DNA of 64,000 bases from Nomia melanderi. Lineage: Eukaryota > Arthropoda > Insecta > Hymenoptera > Halictidae. The stretch is taken from positions 930,001 through 994,000 of the forward strand of contig NC_135000.1 of assembly GCF_051020985.1 (NCBI RefSeq), given 5' to 3'. Both the position numbers and the translations under genes were made by a program. Position 1 is the first letter of the stretch. The number at the start of each line of letters is the position of its first letter. The notes beneath the pieces were generated by a model. The model was given only the letters and a program-made list of their open reading frames with translations. It had not been told where the DNA came from and made no database searches. Below are positions 33,145-46,106 of the stretch, piece after piece.

Positions 33145-36100
33145 TCAAAGTGACAGAGTGTAACAGGGGTTAGATGCCGATCGTTGGGAGATGAACGTGT
33201 TCGTTAAGTTTCGCAGTTCTAAAAGTAGCTGAGTGAAATTGGGTCTACTTTCGGCTTCCGTGATCCAGCATGAACGCATTATACCATAAATATTAGGGGA
33301 AACATAATCGGGTTGTTCCAAGCGGCCACCTTCGTTGACTATGTAACGTAACAAGCGATCATCCTGTACATTCGAGTAAGGGAAAGAGCCGAACGTGCCG
33401 ATTTCCCAGAGTACCACTCCGAAAGCCCATACATCGCTTTTCGAGGTGAATGAGCGGTCACGTAAAGCCTCTGGTGACATCCACCTTATAGGAAGATGAC
33501 GAGTTTTACTTTTGTCGTGTTTTATTACGTATACACCACTGCGTGAAAGTCCGAAATCAGAGATCTAAATGGCATCAAGTTTAGTCAATATAACCTAATC
33601 TATCTGGTTAGTTTATAGAACATCCAGACTATAGTAAACAATATACCTTTAGAGTTAAGTCTGCCCCAAGGAGAATGTTCCTTGCCGCTAAATCTCTATG
33701 AACAATTTTTTTGCTTTCCAAATATTCCATACCTGTGGCAATCTCTGTGGCGAACTTTAAAAATTGATGTAATTCCGCTTCGTTTAACCAATTTTCCTGT
33801 AGATATTTATTGTTTTCCTTTTCTTGTTCCCAGTTGTCATTAGAAACATTTAGATATATTGGTAAGATGGGTTGTCTTATAACACTTTCTTGTTTGGATA
33901 TGATAGAACTCGAATTTATATACATAGCTAAAAATTAGTGGACTGGTAAATAACTGAGGTTTGCATATAGTAAGCCATAAATATAAAAATGAATTGCTTG
34001 GTGACTTACATTTTGAAATTGGACTTGATTTAGATGAGTATATAAGAGTATTATGTTCAGCTTTTGTTATGTGTGTCTTTGCATAATTTTTTCGTTTAAG
34101 ATGCAAATAAGTTAAGAGATCTCCACCTTGCATGTATTCAAGGAGAATACATATTGGTTTGTTCGGTTGAACACAATAGCCAACGAGGCTAACCAAATGG
34201 GGATGAGTTCCTGCTTTTTTCATTATTTCAATTTCTTCTAAGAATTGTTGACGGACCTCTAATTCAATGGAAGCGTTAACGTTTTGCGACATTTTTACAG
34301 CAACCACAGTATTGTTAGCATCATCCAAATGACCAAGATATACTTTGCCAAAATGTCCATTACCCAATTCACGTATGAGTTTCACACTTTTAAATGGCAC
34401 CTGTAATGTATCTGCTTCCCCTTTTCGTTCCTCCTATGATAGTTTTACTTATATACATGTATACATACAAGTATATCCTGTATACTTAATTTACCGCATA
34501 CCTTATTGCTAATATAAAATAATTCACAAAAAAGCCTTATGATTTATCTTTTATCTTTACCTCAGACTCTGGTACAAAGTATAAAATATTATGCTGTTGA
34601 AGAATTGTTTCTGCCCATCGAGATTTACATTTGGAAAGCTTGTGTATTCTAAAAACCAAGATGGCATCAGAGATTATTTTACAAATGATATCAGATTTAT
34701 CATGTTTGTTTTATATTTACCGATGATTATTCTTGTAATATGTCGCACAGTAACTATTAGTGTGGAACAGTATAAAGTAATTAAAAATACCAAAGAATAT
34801 ACAACAAATTCCCATTATAATAATGATTATCAACCACTGCTGAAATGTAGAAGTATCAATTTTTAAATCCCTTTGAAATGTTTATCTTTACATAACTAAT
34901 TTTTTATTAATTGTCCCTGTCATTACTACATCTTACCGAGCTCTGATCTGTGGTTTCTGTAGTGTTTGATGATGTAGAATGTATTATGTAAGTTCCATCT
35001 GCTCCGGAACAACCATGGTCATTTACAGCAGTAACTATCACCTTGTAATCATTTTTTAAGTCTACGTAATGGCCGTTGGATTTTGTATTCCATACAAAAC
35101 TAGTTGTATCTGCAGTTACATTTTTTATTTTTGTTTCGTTATAAACTAGTAGCCCCTTTTTCGTGGTGAACAAAGGTACACCAATACTGTAATAGTTACT
35201 TCTTACAATTTCTATATTCTGTGGTTAGTTCTCATTGATGTGTATACTCTATAATAATTTAAAGCATTCATCACCTAATTACATAATAATGAACATTGGA
35301 AATATTGGAAGATACATTCCAATTTACAACCACCTCGTTTTCTCTTTGAGTAACATTTATTGCTGGAGTAGGCAGTGTTGACTTGGCATTAACGCAGCTG
35401 CATTTATTACCAATGCATTCTGGAACGGTATAGAGAATCTGCACATTTTAAACATGATTTTTTTTTCTTTTTTTCACATATCAAACAAGTGTAATGAAAT
35501 ATCTGCCTGTAGTTTGTACACACACTGTTGCTCTAAAGTATATGGATACTTATCATAATTAATGAAATCTGTGATGTAGAACATACATTATTATTATTAT
35601 TAAACGATTTTTAAGGCTAAAATTTGTTACATACATACATATAATGTATTCTACCAGTATCAAATTTAAAGAAATTTTAAATAATTGATCTACTTTCTGT
35701 TGGCTGTAAATTGTAATATAAAAAATTTCGAAAAGTTGTTTTTTTTGCAATTAAATCCTTAGAACATTTCGACTTTTGTTGAATGGTACTACATATTTTT
35801 AACTTTATATTGTTGCAGCCGATATCAAAATGAGTTTAATGACTTTGAACTAAACTTGAAATGGCTTTAATTCTTGGAATGTTGATTTAATCAAAGAAAT
35901 GTTGAAAATTATTTAATTTCAATGAAATTGCATGTACAAGATAGTAAGTTTTAATCATGAAAATATTAGTATATGTACATTCTGAAAGAAACATAATATA
36001 GAAATATAAATGTATTTTCTGTAATGTCAATTGTAGTTACATTGTAACAGCTCTGCAAATTTACTACATTAGTGAAATTATACCTATAATACTATATGTA

Positions 36101-37909
36101 GCATTTTGAGCTCTTATTATACTTAAATGCGCAAATGTAGTGCAATTCTTTACAAAGTATGTTAATTCTTGCTGATTATTTATGCACTTTTCATAATGTA
36201 TGTACGACTAATATTATTATTATTGAAAGTTATTATTTTATATATGCAATTTGATCAAAATTAAATAATCCATGTCAATTTCAAAGTTTATTGTCTTAAT
36301 ATCATCTAACAATATTTTATTAAAGAAAAACTATTTGAACATTATTTATATCACAATCTGTAGCAGACTGAAAGCTGACTCAAAACTTTCATTCAGAACA
36401 TTTTTTGTTAGATTATCAGAGCTACCTGAAAAATTGTGGCGACATTGAAGTGGGACATTCTATAAACACACAGTTAATATGAAGATAAGAAGACGTCAAA
36501 ACTATTTATTATTATTGGTAAGATCTTTAATGAATAGCAAATATGTTCTTCAATACAGTACAATCTAAAGTATACGAAATTCAATCAGCTCTTTTGAAGA
36601 TTTCATAAGTTTCTTTAAGTCATTATAAAAATGAAGAAAGCATACACATGCTTTTGAGCGGTAGTGCACATGTCGATGTTATTGAAAACCTAATGCAACT
36701 TACTTCGGCCGGTTTTGCGCTATATTTCGTTCTTGGATTTGCAATAACTTTTACTTTGTATGAACAATTGGATTGGATGTACGAATCGGGTACATCAGCT
36801 GACATGCTGTTTTCCGGTAACAGCACATAATGTTGCTTCTCGTACATTACGTTTTCTAGCACGTGAATCATCGTAAGCTCTGGACATTCTGGTAAAGTAA
36901 TGTTCGAAACAGTCGTCAAGCTCTTCTCTGTTTGAGCATCTGTAATTATAATGCTGCAACGAACGCATATGCGTCCGTATTATAGCAAACAGTGTAATGA
37001 ACTTACGGTCTCGCGTATGTGAGTGGCTTAGAGTGATAGTCTATTTCTAAGTTCTTGATAAAACAAGTTTTGGATTGATTAAATACTAATATTATAATTA
37101 TTAATATTAATAATTAATAGCAATTAATATTATTAATAACATCATGATATCAGTACTTAATTAAATAATATGAAAATAATGAATTCGTGTATAAATATAA
37201 TAATCATTTAATTAAATATTAATATTACAATTATCAATATCAACATTTAATAGCAATTAATATTATTAACACATTGTATGCGAAAAACGTAAAAGTACTA
37301 TTTCCATGTACCATTGAATAGTATTAAATAAATACTTGTATAACTTCATTAACATTTTTATATAAAAGTAGATAGTTGATTCCTTTTGAGCATTATTGAA
37401 AGTATTTCTATTTGCAATGGATACTCTCGAAAATATGTTGAATAATAAATAAATGAACTGAATGTAAGTGTTATAAATTGAAATGAACAAAATGGCCCGC
37501 ACGCAATGTGCTAATAACATTGTAATGTTAATATTTAATTAATCCAACAACACTTCACAAAATCTCTTTCTTTCGAGAACTCAGGGATAGGAGACAGACT
37601 ACTATTATTCTGAGCCACTTATCTGTACTTATGTTGTTATTAAAGTACATAATTCTTCATATTGAGTCCCGGACGTTACCTATAGGACGATGGTTGTCTA
37701 ACACTATCCGGAGGCAGCCAAGACACATTCAATTTAAGGAATTTATACACATTGTTTGAATACTTCTCATCTTGCAGCACGGTTGCACTCAAGTTTCGCA
37801 CAGCACCCGCAAACTCGACTCCATTTTTCGCGCATTGGCCACCACATGAACTGAGCAAAACAATAACCGTACAACAGTATATTCGTAGCAAGCGAATTCT
37901 CGTTAACAT
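33145..37909 (-). CDS. Receptor tyrosine kinase with split kinase domain, torso-like
   Basis: Nine exons: 37680..37909, 36704..36953, 35275..35438, 34937..35186, 34721..34839, 34561..34648, 34010..34433, 33647..33927 and 33145..33564, phase-consistent, 741 aa. A signal peptide (MLTRIRLLRIYCCTVIVLL) precedes an ectodomain of fibronectin-III-like segments with NxS/T sequons. One transmembrane helix follows at about residues 300-324. The kinase keeps LGNGHFGKV, VAVKM, HRDLAARN (about 585), DFG (about 605) and SPE, so it should be active. An insert of about 65 residues with NSSS splits the lobes, as in the PDGFR/VEGFR/torso class. The size, the fibronectin-only ectodomain and the insert make Torso, the PTTH/Trunk receptor, my best guess. 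Wsck is less likely because no cysteine-rich WSC domain follows the signal peptide. The kinase call is secure, the orthology is not. Confidence 0.85.
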
Positions 37910-39078
37910 TTCATTTTCAAGTTACGATGTGTGTGAACGAAACGATATTGCGTATAGTAATTCCGATTCGATTGCGGTAGATAACTTGAACGGTACGTTC
38001 TCACGACATTATAAGTACATTTCTGTGCGCAATATATCGGATTAATAATCGTGGGGGGAAAAGCAGGTGATGATCTCTTGGAAAAATGCGATAAGACACG
38101 ATAAGCTCTAGATGTTCAAGTGGCCAACAATCGCCAGAACATTTAGACGCAAGTAAGGCGTTACAAGATAGTTTAAAGTGTTACTTTCAAACAAGCGAGA
38201 AGGTTTTTGCATTATCCATGATAGTGTAGAGAACAGGGCTCCTTCTCCCCTCTATTCACAAAAGAAACAAAGCCTTACTCGAGCACTGAGTTTTAAAACG
38301 CTTTTAACGTGCCTTATCGTTTACACATTGTCATATAGACAAATTGGTAGTTGCTTACGCTTTAGTCTTGCACGCATTATTAACTTGGTACTTAACATCT
38401 TGCTGATTGGTCACAAGTGTACTTGTGTCTATTGGTCCTAGTTGTTCGTGGATTTCATTGTATTTGGACTTATATTAATTTATGCCTGAAAGCAATATAG
38501 TTTGATAAGTTCGTGTCGTTAATTTTTCTACCATATAAAATGATATTTTATTAAATATAAAATTTGTATAATATAACTTTAAGACCTGTCGCTGTTGAAT
38601 ATCTTCTACTGACGAGACAGAAGCAGTTCAAACTCGTGTCGCTCTGTAATTACAAAACGTAATGTGAGAAGTATTAACATACTGCGGCACGAACTTACGT
38701 GACCGAAGCTTTGAAATAACTTGAAAACAATTATAATTCATAAGACAACTGACGTCGAATAAAAATATTCAATGACGTAAATAACTAGATAATATTGTAA
38801 CGTAAGAATTGTAGTAGCAAATAATTAATAATTATTCCTATTTATCTTTGTTACGAAAGTGTAAGTGGTACGTAAAACGCTGATGTTTCTCGTGGCACTC
38901 AACGTGTTAAATGATTTTAGCATATTATATGTGAGTGAAGTACGTATATTAAAGTTGAAAGATGTTTCCTGCAAACAGATTCACTGGTCAGCAAGTTGTT
39001 GAGTAAAGTATGCCCCAAGATGAAGCGGTAAATAATTCAGAAAATAAGGAAGTTGCGTTTAAATGTTACAGAAAGGAC
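37910..39078. other. Divergent 5' flanks of the receptor kinase and Dr1
   Basis: Promoter region for two divergently transcribed genes. A stub of a TTAACACGTTGA-type right end (GGCACTCAACGTGTTAA) lies at about 38893-38909. An in-frame upstream ATG for Dr1 is at 39010. No other coding frame supported. Confidence 0.5.
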
Positions 39079-39582
39079 ATGGCCTCGGCCACTATATCAC
39101 CAACTGAGGATGACGAGCTGACCTTACCCCGTGCGTCAATCAATAAAATGATCAAAGAGATCTTGCCGCACGTGCGCGTGGCCAACGAGTCTCGAGAGTT
39201 AATACTGAATTGTTGCACGGAGTTCATTCATCTACTTTCCTCTGAAGCCAATGAAATTTGCAATCAGCAGCAAAAGAAAACCATAAACGCTGAGCATGTT
39301 CTCCAGGCACTGGAGAAACTTGGTTTCGGAGACTATAGTGCAGAAGCGGAGGCGGTTCTGCGAGACTGTAAGGCTGTCGCAGCTAAACGGAGACGTCAGA
39401 GCACTAGGTTAGAAAACTTAGGAATTCCGGAAGAAGAGCTTTTAAGACAGCAACAAGAATTGTTTGCTAAAGCACGAGAAGAACAAGCAGTCGCTGAACA
39501 ACAACAGTGGCAACAGCTACAGGCAGTCGCACAGATGGCTTCAATGCAGCAGGCTGACAGCGAGCAAGAAGATTACTCCTAA
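39079..39582 (+). CDS. Dr1: Negative cofactor 2 beta (Dr1), histone-fold repressor
   Basis: Single uninterrupted coding exon of 167 codons plus stop. Dr1 pairs with NC2-alpha through a histone fold and binds TBP on promoters, blocking TFIIA/TFIIB and repressing or selecting core promoters. The protein begins MASATISPTEDDELTLPRAS and runs through the H2B-like fold (INKMIKEILPHVRVANESRE, then FIHLLSSEANEICNQ). The family's GIPEEELLRQQQELFAKARE helix and a Gln-rich tail ending SEQEDYS follow. I chose the ATG at 39079 because it matches the usual family start and has a good context (GGACATGGCC). The ATG at 39010 is in frame and would add 23 unrelated residues. Convergent with SMG9. Confidence 0.95.
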   Translation: MASATISPTEDDELTLPRASINKMIKEILPHVRVANESRELILNCCTEFIHLLSSEANEICNQQQKKTINAEHVLQALEKLGFGDYSAEAEAVLRDCKAVAAKRRRQSTRLENLGIPEEELLRQQQELFAKAREEQAVAEQQQWQQLQAVAQMASMQQADSEQEDYS

Positions 39583-40120
39583 ACATGTATCCGGAAAAAT
39601 GAAGTGCGTTGTGTCATTCTAGCGGCAGCAATCGATCTTAACACAGTGCCGATTTTTCAGTTGTAACGGACAAACGAATATTCCTTTGGTTTCAGTAAAT
39701 CCCAACAATGCTACCGTTCATGTTATTAGTTTCTCGTCAACTGATTTATTGAAATTTGTACATGTCACTTATGTATGTATATTATTTCCAACAAAAGGAG
39801 ATCATTGTTTTTCTACTTTTGTCCTTTGTTATCTTCTTGAACCACGATAGAAGTTTTCATGAATATCCAGGTTGTTAATATTACAATCCACTTCATTGGA
39901 GCAGAATTTTTCCCTGAAATTATAGCTTCATGTTACGCATCTTGTTTCTTTCGTTTCTTGGATCGTGTGATTATAATAACCTCCAACTTCTATCTATTAT
40001 ATACTTTTACGCGCATATTACACACCGTTTGTGCGTATAAGGGCATCGTTACTTCGCGCACGAAGTGCTCGAGGAAAACGAGTCTCAGTAGTATATATAT
40101 TTTACTCAAACGAGACGAGT
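39583..40120. other. 3' untranslated regions of Dr1 and SMG9
   Basis: Space of about 540 bp between the Dr1 stop and the SMG9 stop on the other strand. It should hold both 3' ends; the transcripts may overlap. The plus-strand open frame over 39859-40167 is partly antisense to SMG9 and is not a gene. Confidence 0.55.
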
Positions 40121-41832
40121 TTAAGGCATTAATCTTCCGTACTCGGAAGAGAGATGACTCTTTTTAATTGCCTCCATTACCCTTGAAACATAATGGTACC
40201 TAAACCATGAAAAATATTTATAAGTTGGGAATTATTGCAGAAACATTTGTGTTATTATACTTACCAATTTCTTTCAGTTAATGGACTCGGCGTCATTGGA
40301 TTTTTGCTAATACCATGTATTTTTGTTTTTAACCTTTCTATTAACTTCTTTTCGTTTTGATACATTGGAGTTTCTATAAAACAACGAATGTTAGATTTTT
40401 TAAATTATACATAAAGGAAACGTTATGTTTTAAGAATATAAATATTGCGCTTTACCTTCATTTACAATTTGTGGTACAAAGTATAAATTTAAACTAGCAT
40501 CCACTGACTGAATGCTTGCATCTAAACCACTGTGAGTTTGTAATCTTGAAGTAGAAAACACTTTACTATAGAAATCCTGCAAATGTAGAAACAGTCATGG
40601 TTTAACATTAATATTTTCAAATGTTAATATATCTAAATTTAAGAAGCTAATGTTTTCCACCTTCATCTTTTCCACAACATTTGGAGTAAAATCTTGTAGT
40701 TCAGCTTTGTTGTGTAAAAATACAATGTGAGGATAATATTCGACGTAGTCTTGATCCATGTTACTCGTAGACGACGGTTTTAACATTTCTGCAGTTTGTA
40801 AAAATCTGAATTTGAAAAAACAACAAGCATGTTCGATAACATGTTCGTGTGCTTGAAAAAGTTTTAGAAGCCTTGTGGACGCTACACTTGCCTAACTAGA
40901 TTTGGATCAACGATCCAGTCTTGTACAAAAATAATAACATGACAGACCGAAAACAAGAAGGCAGTAAACTGCAAAGACTGCAGCTCCAAGTTGGTTTCAA
41001 TGCTTGCAAAATCAGTGGCAGGTTTCTTTTGATCGTAAGAAACAGAATAGTCTATTGTTGATCCAGAGAGTATTGGTTGAGTATCCAGATATATTACTCG
41101 GTTTTTTGTTACAAAGAAGTCGATGCCAGATGTACAATTTGCACCACTTTCATGATGTGACGTGTCTTGAATTGGAAATATATTGGGCCTAAAAAATTCA
41201 TTATAGTTACAAACATCTAATAGACAGCAAAGGATTATTTGTTTGGAATGAAAAACAATACTAACGCGTAACTAGACGTCAAAAGAGACATTATAGTGGA
41301 TTTGCCAACTCCTTGAGCTCCTAGACATCCTACTACCAAAAAATCTTGCTGATCATACAAGTATTCTAAAGGGTATTCACAAAGTTGCATATTTTCATCC
41401 ATAAACTTGACACTAGTTGTCATTTCTATGCATGTTGTTAATATGGTACGAGTAGCTAAAAAACATAATCACTTATTGTGCAATTAGAAATAAGATATAT
41501 CTTGTAATCAACAATTAAACATCAAGAAAACAAAGGACATACGGTCTGGAAGCTTTGAAACATGGGACGATGATTCAACCTCTTTCCTGCAACATAAATA
41601 ATTAATTAAAAAATTGATTGTAACAAGGAGGTAGGTATGCGTGAAATTTTCTTAAAAATATATAATTTTACTTGTTAGCACCATTACGTTGACTTGGCGA
41701 AACAGCTCTGCTTTCGCCTTCCCTTGTTTTTAATATAAACGTAGGTCGATCTATAACTCTGATTGCGCCTCTACCCTCTTGTTCCCTGCTATCAGGATCT
41801 TTTATTATTGACATTATTTTATGGACGTTCAT
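40121..41832 (-). CDS. Smg9: Nonsense-mediated decay factor SMG9
   Basis: Eight exons: 41672..41832, 41543..41586, 41266..41455, 40892..41188, 40661..40805, 40456..40576, 40265..40373 and 40121..40199, totalling 381 aa. SMG9 with SMG8 binds and restrains the SMG1 kinase that phosphorylates UPF1 in mRNA surveillance. Diagnostic blocks are the G-domain-like FLVVGCLGAQGVGKSTIMSL (P-loop GAQGVGKST), SGIDFFVTKNRVIYLDTQPI, FLQTAEMLKPS and YYPHIVFLHNKAELQDF. The C-terminus begins with WYHYVSRVMEAIKKS. It is shorter than the vertebrate protein, mainly in the disordered N-terminal part. The intron after exon 4 has a GC donor (GTTAG then GCAAGT). The reading frame and the conserved LVRFLQTAEM junction require it. 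Confidence 0.94.
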
Positions 41833-42859
41833 GATGATCAACCTTTTATGTTCTGTAACAATTTTACAAATATATACTTCTCTATAGCTTTAAGGTAGAC
41901 AAAGCTATTTGTAACTATAACTTACACTTTTCACAAAACACTTTCTTCCTTAATACTGAAATTTTGACAAACAAAATATGACGTGCGAAGGAAAAAGTAA
42001 ACATGAAAAGAAATTGTACACAAATTATAGTTATTTTTTAAATTATTCTAGTTAATTTTTCATGTTAATAATTATCAGTTCTACCAAGTTTAACTAGTAA
42101 AGGAGCTCTTAACCAAACAATATGCGTTTGATGTACGTATAGGATACCGTCTGTTTGGAAGTGCAGCATGTGTAGCCAATATGTCGGTAATATCAATTTC
42201 TATTTGCAGATAAAGTCAATTTCTATTTTTCATTAATAACTGTTCAACTTCACATTTTAAAATTCTTTTGTTAATATCCGTGACATTCTTTTTGTAAATA
42301 ATTAGTTAAAAACAATCCGTCACAGAAGTTGGTAAATAAAAATATTTCAACATAATAATTTAGTGCATATTGTAAATAAATATATTGAACAAAGGTACAC
42401 GCCACACATGAACGATGATTCTGCCATCTATTACAAGATGATTACATTACTATGTGACTACCAACTTAGACATTTTACCATAGATAGAGCAACGAGTCAA
42501 TCTGGTATGGTTAATGTGTTATCATAGTGGCTATTATACCAATTATAATTTATATTAAATGAACTGTTTAATATCATGTCTGATTTCAATGATGTATTTT
42601 ATTAAAGTGAAGAATTGTTATTGCCGATGAACGTTCAATTTATAAAATTGACAATCGATTCAAACATGGTAGACCACCACACTGACCAAATTATCATACA
42701 TTTAAAAGTATATCCAGAATATTTGATGGCTACTATATAGGCATGCTACTTACTCAGAGTCAACATTCATATATTATTGACAAGAAAATGTAATTGTATT
42801 TAGACTTTATTACCTGTTAAAGAAAGTTGTCTACAGTCTCAGTACTTGATAAAGAAGAA
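41833..42859. other. SMG9 5' flank and intergenic DNA
   Basis: About 1 kb, AT-rich; the first 100-150 bp are likely SMG9 5' UTR and promoter. No other gene or repeat recognised before the MITE at 42860. Confidence 0.45.
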
Positions 42860-43079
42860 TTAACACTAAAAATTACCAGATGGGTCAAAATAATCCATTC
42901 CTGATTTCTTCTGTTTGCAATCATTAAAAAAGTAACGGATGTTTCTCTGACAAAGAAATTGTTTTAACATTACGAAAACTGAACTGTAAATCAATTAATG
43001 TCTCAATAAATGCATTCTTGGAGTTTCTATACAGAAATTTCTAAAAGTCAATTTAACTGCTCGGTAGTTTTAACGTTAA
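42860..43079. mobile_element. TTAACACTA-family MITE
   Basis: Left TTAACACTAAAAATTACCAG, right GCTCGGTAGTTTTAACGTTAA. Interior resembles the 29444 and 31111 copies. Confidence 0.82.
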
Positions 43080-43137
43080 TCAAAGATAATCGCGTATGTA
43101 TTTTAGGAGCTTTAAATGTCGTATACTATAGAAATGA

Positions 43138-43430
43138 TTAACACGTTTGCGACCAGCGTCACATACTTGTAACGCTAAACATTTTGTATCTTGCATAGAG
43201 AAAATTAGGTTACTCTCACATGTGTATGTATTTAAAATCCTAACACTTTTAAAACAATTTTATTTGCATTTCTCGCGTTTCATGAAATATTCTAATTATG
43301 AAGATTGTCACTGAAAGAACGCTGGTCGCCAATTATTTATAATTATTTTCCATATCATTTGCCTTTGTTATTAAAGAATAAGTATTACTATTCAAAACGC
43401 TAGAAATTTTCATGGCAGTCAACGTGTTAA
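43138..43430. mobile_element. Composite TTAACACGTT MITE
   Basis: Left end TTAACACGTTTGCGACCAGC (ACCAGCG family), right end GGCAGTCAACGTGTTAA (GTTGAATGCC family). A complement of the left end, CGCTGGTCGCC, occurs internally at about 43320, so this looks like two related elements fused or nested. Confidence 0.65.
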
Positions 43431-43523
43431 ATGAACGCGCATCATAGTCAGCACTAGAAGCAAATTTGAAAATATAAAATTATAATAAAAATTATAATAC
43501 AATTACAATTACAATTTGATGTT

Positions 43524-43811
43524 TAACCCTTTGCACTAGGAAAGCGACTCTCAGTCACTCGATTAATACGTTCGTTACCAATATCACATATTTGTGACGG
43601 CCGTAACCCTACATTTTACATAACGAAAATGAAATTAATCCTATAGATATTGTTGTTAGGAATTATAAACCACGACATTATATTTAGGATCTCAATGACT
43701 CGTTTCTGTTTCATTTTTCTAATATTTTGTTTAGACGATTTATTAGATCGAAGAAAATATTATAATAGAGGAGACCGTCACCGGAATAAGCGCTGGTAGC
43801 AAATGTGTTAA
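43524..43811. mobile_element. TTAACCC left end carrying an inserted ACCAGCG-family MITE
   Basis: Positions 43524-43562 are a TTAACCCTTTGCACTAGG left end. At 43563 a complete element begins (TTAATACGTTCGTTACC...) and ends at 43811 (AGCGCTGGTAGCAAATGTGTTAA). The arrangement duplicates that at about 23986-24272. Confidence 0.78.
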
Positions 43812-43877
43812 ACAAAAATACAACACATATCCATTAAAAGCAAAGTATTATTAAGAAATTCAGTGCATTCGTACAAC

Positions 43878-46054
43878 TTAGACTTGTTCGGGCACAATTA
43901 TCTTTGATCGTTGGCTTTCTTGAGGAGGTTGAAGACTGAGCCTCCTCAAATAGTTCAATTTAGGGTTCATTGGATGTTCTTCGACGTTTATCTGGTTAAG
44001 TAGGATCGGCCCGCTGAAAGTAATGACGAACGCACCGATTGGCGCCAGGAACAAGATAGTAATCACGGATATTCTCACGACATCCAAAGCCAATTGAACC
44101 TTCTCAACATCCGGCTTGTTTTGCACGTGTTCGTACGCCAAAGGTCCTAGAGCCGCCTTAAAATATAAACGGTTAAATCTCATCTCGTAGTGTTCTCGAT
44201 TTATTAGCTGAACGATCTACCTTTAGCCTGGATTAAGTACCTGCAGAGTGCCCTTCGGCAACCAAGATACGACCACGAACAATCGTTCCTTTACCGTAAA
44301 CGGAGTCCAATACGTCGTAAAATAAGTAGCAACGCTGCGTGCCTGTTTCGAAATAAAAGAGAAGCATCTTTTATTTCCCAAATTGAATCGTCGACGGTTG
44401 AAACTAAGAGTCTTGGAAGCTTGGAGTTCAATAAAACTTGAGTCTTCGAAGCTTCAAGGGTTGACCATAAATGTTGAGTTTTAGAAGCTTTGAGTTCAAT
44501 AAAACTAGTCTTCGAAATTTCAAGTTTTAACCTTAAAGACTGAGTCTTGGAGACATGGAGCTCAATAAAGCTAAAAAGTCTTCGAAGCTTCAAGGTTTAA
44601 CTTTAAAGAGCCTTGGAGACTTGGAATTCAGTAAAGCTAAAGTCTTCGAAATTTCAAGGTTTAATCTTAAAGGCTTAGTCTTGAAGACTTGGAGTTCAAT
44701 AAAGCTCAAGTTTTTGAATGTTTAAGACTCAATTTTGAAGCTTCGAAAGCTCAAACTGAGTTTTGAGAGTCTTCAACGCTCGAGTGTTTCTGCTTGAAGC
44801 CAGCCGAAGATTCGAGCCGTCTGTTGCTACATTAAAATGGCATTGAACATTTCGAACTCAATGTTTGATATTCAAGGCATTTCAAATTTCCTAGGTTCCA
44901 TCTTTGCAGTGTTAACACTATTTCTACCGAAGGTATCAAAGGACACCTTTCGAATTTTTAACTTAAAATTATGTTCCAACATTAGTCGTACATTTTGAAT
45001 TAACTGTTCAACTTTTCCAATAATGATGCCGAAATTAACTGTAGGAAATGTCCAAAATACAATTGAGGAAACATAATTAAACTGAGAAAATAATTTCAAG
45101 TTAAAATTTCAAAAGGTGACTTTTGACACCTTTGGTGTAAATAGTGTTAACACGGTAACAAACGGCTCGAGTCTTCGAGATTATCCTTATAAGGCTCGAG
45201 CCTTAAGCGCTCAAGCTCTGAAACCTCAAGTCGCGGTTGTAGCTTTCAAAGCTCGAGGCTCAAATATCGTTTTTACAACACCAGTTGAAACGACGTACCG
45301 TCAATCCTAGAGTTATACACAAACTATGGAGGTAGAATCTGGTTATGGACCAATCTGTCAGATCGATGTCGGCTCCGATAACGCCAACCAAGATTGGTTG
45401 TACCAGATACCACAGCAAATGCGCTGCTTTTCGGAAAGGTTCCGACTAGAAATTCCGATGGACGAATGGATGAAAAGGAGAATAGGCAGAACCCCGCTTA
45501 TCCGAATCTCGTTTATCGGAACCAGTGAATACCTAACCTCTTCTAACTGAAGCTCTATCATCCGAACTATTGCAGAGTCTGCTGTCAGTTATACCAACGA
45601 GTACATATTCTATGCATATATGTATACGTGTTATGTTGTGGACCACTAATATTAAAATGTTATGCCGCCACAAAACACAGGAGGATTCTCCACAATCGGA
45701 TGGGTTCAAGGTGAAAAATAAGAACATTATAGAATTTTGATAAATACGTTTATTTTAAAACTGAATGGTGGGCCCGGACTGAAAGTTGTTCGCACTGTGG
45801 TACTTAATTTACTGGATCAGGAGGTCTCGGAAAATGGGAAATCTGGAGACTAGGAATGGCAAAGGTTTGTGACCCGGAGAGATTCATGTTGAGGGTGAGG
45901 AAGTTAGAAGTTTTGATATCAGGCCATCAGCTGGTTTACATGTATATGGTAACGCAGATGCATATGTATAGTTAGATATAGGTGTGCCTCTATATAATAT
46001 TAATGAAAATGTTTGTGGATTGCTGGCGATAATAAGAATAATAGTAATAATAGT

Positions 46055-46106
<52 letters not shown>

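Noticed and set aside
39859..40167. 102-aa plus-strand open frame
   Set aside because: Overlaps the last SMG9 exon antisense and the Dr1 3' flank; no domain.
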